NCBI GenBank assembly: GCA_029260755.1
Contig: JAJDCQ010000037.1
Coordinates: forward strand, 41,789-105,788
From: Planctomycetota bacterium
GTDB taxonomy: Bacteria; Planctomycetota; J058; JAJDCQ01
Direction of reading: 5' to 3'
Length of the DNA stretch: 64,000 nt
Shown here: one piece after another, positions 62,380-64,000 of the stretch
How positions within the stretch are numbered: the first letter of the stretch is position 1
Layout: each line of letters starts with the position of its first letter
Notes under the pieces: generated by a model
The model's input: only the letters and a program-made list of their open reading frames with translations
The model's database searches: none
What the model was told of the DNA's origin: nothing
Translations under genes and position numbers: made by a program

Positions 62380-63023
62380 TGACGAACTTGGAAGAACTCA
62401 TGGCGCGTTGGCGCGAGGTCCTCACAGCGCTTGATCATGTCGTGCCCTCGCGCAAGCGCCCCGTGCTCGATGACGTGGAGAGCGCGTTGGGACTGCCGCT
62501 TCCGCAGAGCTATCGAGACTACATCTGGCTTTTTGGCTACGGCATCCTCGCCGACATGTACTGCGTGTGGAGCCCGGAGATGCTCCAAGTCCTCTCGCCC
62601 GCTCATGCGGCCGAAGTCGCCGAGACACTCTCGCTCGGGCTCTGGCCTTCAGACGTCGCCCACTCCTTGAAGGGCGTGAGGCTGATTCCGTTCGGGAAGT
62701 CGGACAATGGGGACCTCCTCGCTTGGGAGGTGCCGTCGGATCGACGCCCCTCCGAGCCGCCAATCCGCATTCTCCACCACGAGCAGACTTCAGCGCCCGT
62801 CGTTTGCCATGGGCTTCTCGAGTTCGTTCGGGACGTCGTGGTGGCGGGAGAGATCGACGTCCTATTCCCGCGCGGCGCCGCCGAGAAGTGGGAGCTAGAG
62901 CGGAGCTTCGTTCCACTCAAAGAGAGGATAGTCCTTCCAGCGAAGGCGAAGTCTCTTCGCCGGGCCCACGAGCGCTTTCGGCGCAGCAGCAAGCGCCCAC
63001 GGCGAGCCTCGTCGTCAGACTAG
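62379..63023 (+). CDS. SMI1/KNR4-family protein (possible toxin-immunity protein)
   Basis: A 214-aa cytoplasmic protein. Residues about 20-160 fit the SMI1/KNR4 (SUKH) fold: 'VESALGLPLPQSYRDYIWLFG', shortened in the middle, then 'LKGVRLIPFGKSDNGDLLAWEV' and 'FVRDVVVAGEID'. SUKH proteins often neutralise contact-dependent or secreted toxins, but no toxin gene is adjacent. The C-terminus is Arg/Lys/Ser-rich (RRSSKRPRRASSSD). Codon use has many A/T third positions (GAA, TTG, GAT, CTT), unlike the uvrB gene it overlaps, which suggests recent acquisition. The start is GTG 62379, overlapping the uvrB stop by one base; ATG 62400 is an alternative. Confidence 0.75.
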   Translation: MTNLEELMARWREVLTALDHVVPSRKRPVLDDVESALGLPLPQSYRDYIWLFGYGILADMYCVWSPEMLQVLSPAHAAEVAETLSLGLWPSDVAHSLKGVRLIPFGKSDNGDLLAWEVPSDRRPSEPPIRILHHEQTSAPVVCHGLLEFVRDVVVAGEIDVLFPRGAAEKWELERSFVPLKERIVLPAKAKSLRRAHERFRRSSKRPRRASSSD

Positions 63024-63043
63024 GAGACTCGTGGGCAGACGGG

Positions 63044-63115
63044 GTCGAGTCTGGACTTGTCCCAGGTAGGGTGTTTGGGACAAGTCCAGACTTGACCAGG
63101 CCTGACCGCTATTGA
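63044..63115. repeat. REP-like palindrome downstream of the SMI1/KNR4 gene
   Basis: GTCGAGTCTGGACTTGTCCCA (63044-63064) is, with one mismatch, the reverse complement of 63076-63096 across an 11-nt spacer. It is flanked by GGGGTC (63041-63046) and, on the other side, by CTGACCCC at 63119-63126 following ATTGAAAT. The half-sites resemble the GGGGTCAGGTCC ends of the elements at 10581 and 29127, so this may be a third, diverged member. Confidence 0.7.
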
Positions 63116-63167
63116 AATCTGACCCCTACTGACTTGTGTGCCCGCCATGACTTGTGGGATACGCCCG

Positions 63168-63674
63168 ATGCGAACGCCGACTCCGCTTCTCGCATCGATT
63201 CTCCTCGTTGGCGGTTGCGCGAGCCCTGGCAACGAGGCATATCAGCCGACCCGCGAGCTCACCGCGTCGATACCGGCCGAGCTTGCCCAGGAGCAGATTC
63301 GCCGGGCTGTCGAGTTGACGTCGACGAACGGGTACGTCTCGGCCAACGGGAGGACAGAGCTTGCGCTGGGGTCTGTTGAGTTCTCCGAAGATGGCTTCGT
63401 CCTGACCCACGTTTGTACCGAGGGCCCGCTGAAGCGCTACGTTGGCGAGCGGATCGACGTCGACGTTCGCTACGGCGTCACGACGTACGGAGCGTGGCGG
63501 AGGCCACCCCGGCTCGAGGTGTACGCCGAGGAGGAGACCTACATCGACCGGGGCGAGGGCCGCGAGGCCTGGCCTGACGGGTTCGTGCTCTTTCAGTTCC
63601 ATGAGTCCGAGGAAGACGAGTTCCTGAAGACGCTCGAGGCCCTCGAGAGTCTTGGTGTGAAACGAGACAACTAG
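63168..63674 (+). CDS. Small lipoprotein, unknown function
   Basis: A 168-aa predicted lipoprotein. MRTPTPLLASILLVGGC gives a lipobox (VGGC, Cys17) and then a linker. The mature part is beta-rich ('GYVSANGRTELALGSVEFSE', 'RYVGERIDVDVRYGVTTYG') and ends in an acidic helix (ESEEDEFLKTLEALESLG). The ATG at 63168 is the lipoprotein-compatible start; the frame extends to GTG 63138 upstream, inside the REP-like region. Codon use is less GC-biased than in most of the window. I do not recognise a family. Confidence 0.65.
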   Translation: MRTPTPLLASILLVGGCASPGNEAYQPTRELTASIPAELAQEQIRRAVELTSTNGYVSANGRTELALGSVEFSEDGFVLTHVCTEGPLKRYVGERIDVDVRYGVTTYGAWRRPPRLEVYAEEETYIDRGEGREAWPDGFVLFQFHESEEDEFLKTLEALESLGVKRDN

Positions 63675-64000
63675 AATCGACTCGACCCTTCCTTGACCCC
63701 TTCGCTCGCGTCGATCCCGTGTTTGGGCTTCGAGCGAGTCGCCGCGTGCCTCGGGCGGTTCGACCCCCTGCCTCCCCATCGAGCCGGGCAGTCTGAATGC
63801 GCGGTCGGCGCTCGTTGCCGAACCTCGGATCCGCTCGCGGCGAGCCAGCCGTTGGGGGCAAGAGTACGAGCCACCCCCGCGGGCGGGACGTTCGGGTCGC
63901 TATCCACTCGCGGTCGCCCGGTGCCGGCGCCTCTCCGTTGACTCATTCGGGCGGCCCGGGCCTGCGAGCGCCACGAGGCGCTCCGCCTCGCGTACGAGCG
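63675..64000. other. Window end without a recognised gene
   Basis: No frame in these 326 bases has coding character: the longest ones have random, Arg/Ser/Pro-rich products and no RBS. A perfect 7-bp hairpin (CGAGGCG 63974-63980 with CGCCTCG 63984-63990, loop CTC) lies near the end. I found no tRNA. Confidence 0.4.

Noticed and set aside
63690..63790. tRNA-like T-arm (GGTTCGACCC) near 63753
   Set aside because: No acceptor stem, D-arm or anticodon arm can be matched upstream on either strand, so the resemblance is limited to a few bases.

Overview
The window is a 64-kb piece of a very GC-rich bacterial chromosome (third codon positions almost always G or C). Nine large eukaryote-like Ser/Thr kinase-family genes, kinases fused through one membrane segment to WD40, TPR or HEAT repeats, a run of HtrA-type proteins and secreted 'LKDGR' proteins suggest a Planctomycetota-like organism. 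That is inference from gene content; no rRNA or other lineage marker is present. I see no CRISPR array, no tRNA and no intact transposon.

Layout. 1-5066: the C-terminus of a sugar-nucleotide epimerase, then an operon of three HtrA/DegP-like secreted proteins. Only the third keeps the catalytic triad; the first two look like pseudoproteases. 5250-8099: a cold-shock protein, a 57-aa charged protein, and two divergent secreted proteins sharing an N-terminal 'LKDGR' module. 8105-12695: a family 2 glycosyltransferase, a BNR-repeat protein overlapping a MoaD/ThiS-like sulfur carrier, and a ZIP-like/CSCG-permease fusion for metal ions. 12708-27306 (minus strand): a thioredoxin-like gene with an in-frame UGA and a SECIS-like hairpin (candidate selenoprotein), a kinase-TPR/HEAT protein, a small membrane protein, an NHL-repeat lipoprotein, a HEAT-repeat protein, the translation factor EttA and another kinase. 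27442-42349: a pseudokinase, an SGNH hydrolase and three large kinases with TPR or WD40 sensors. 42442-43331: an array of interrupted palindromes. 43375-55763: UvrA, two tandem paralogous kinase-propeller genes with an identical 14-nt leader, a DUF442 phosphatase-like protein and a kinase-TPR gene. 55785-63674: an SDR/acyltransferase pair, a DUF6265-like protein, a large secreted protein, UvrB, then a compositionally different tail with an SMI1/KNR4 protein and a lipoprotein.

How it fits together. Most of the capacity is envelope signalling and envelope quality control: membrane-anchored kinases with probable outward-facing repeat sensors, periplasmic HtrA proteins, lipoproteins and a putative secreted phosphatase. 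uvrA and uvrB lie about 14 kb apart. Between genes there are two kinds of palindromic repeat: REP-like elements built on GGGGTCAGGTCC, and interrupted palindromes whose arms consist of 8- or 9-bp tandem units. The strongest leads for follow-up are the candidate selenoprotein, the HtrA trio with two dead active sites, the ZIP-permease fusion, and the kinase/pseudokinase cluster.
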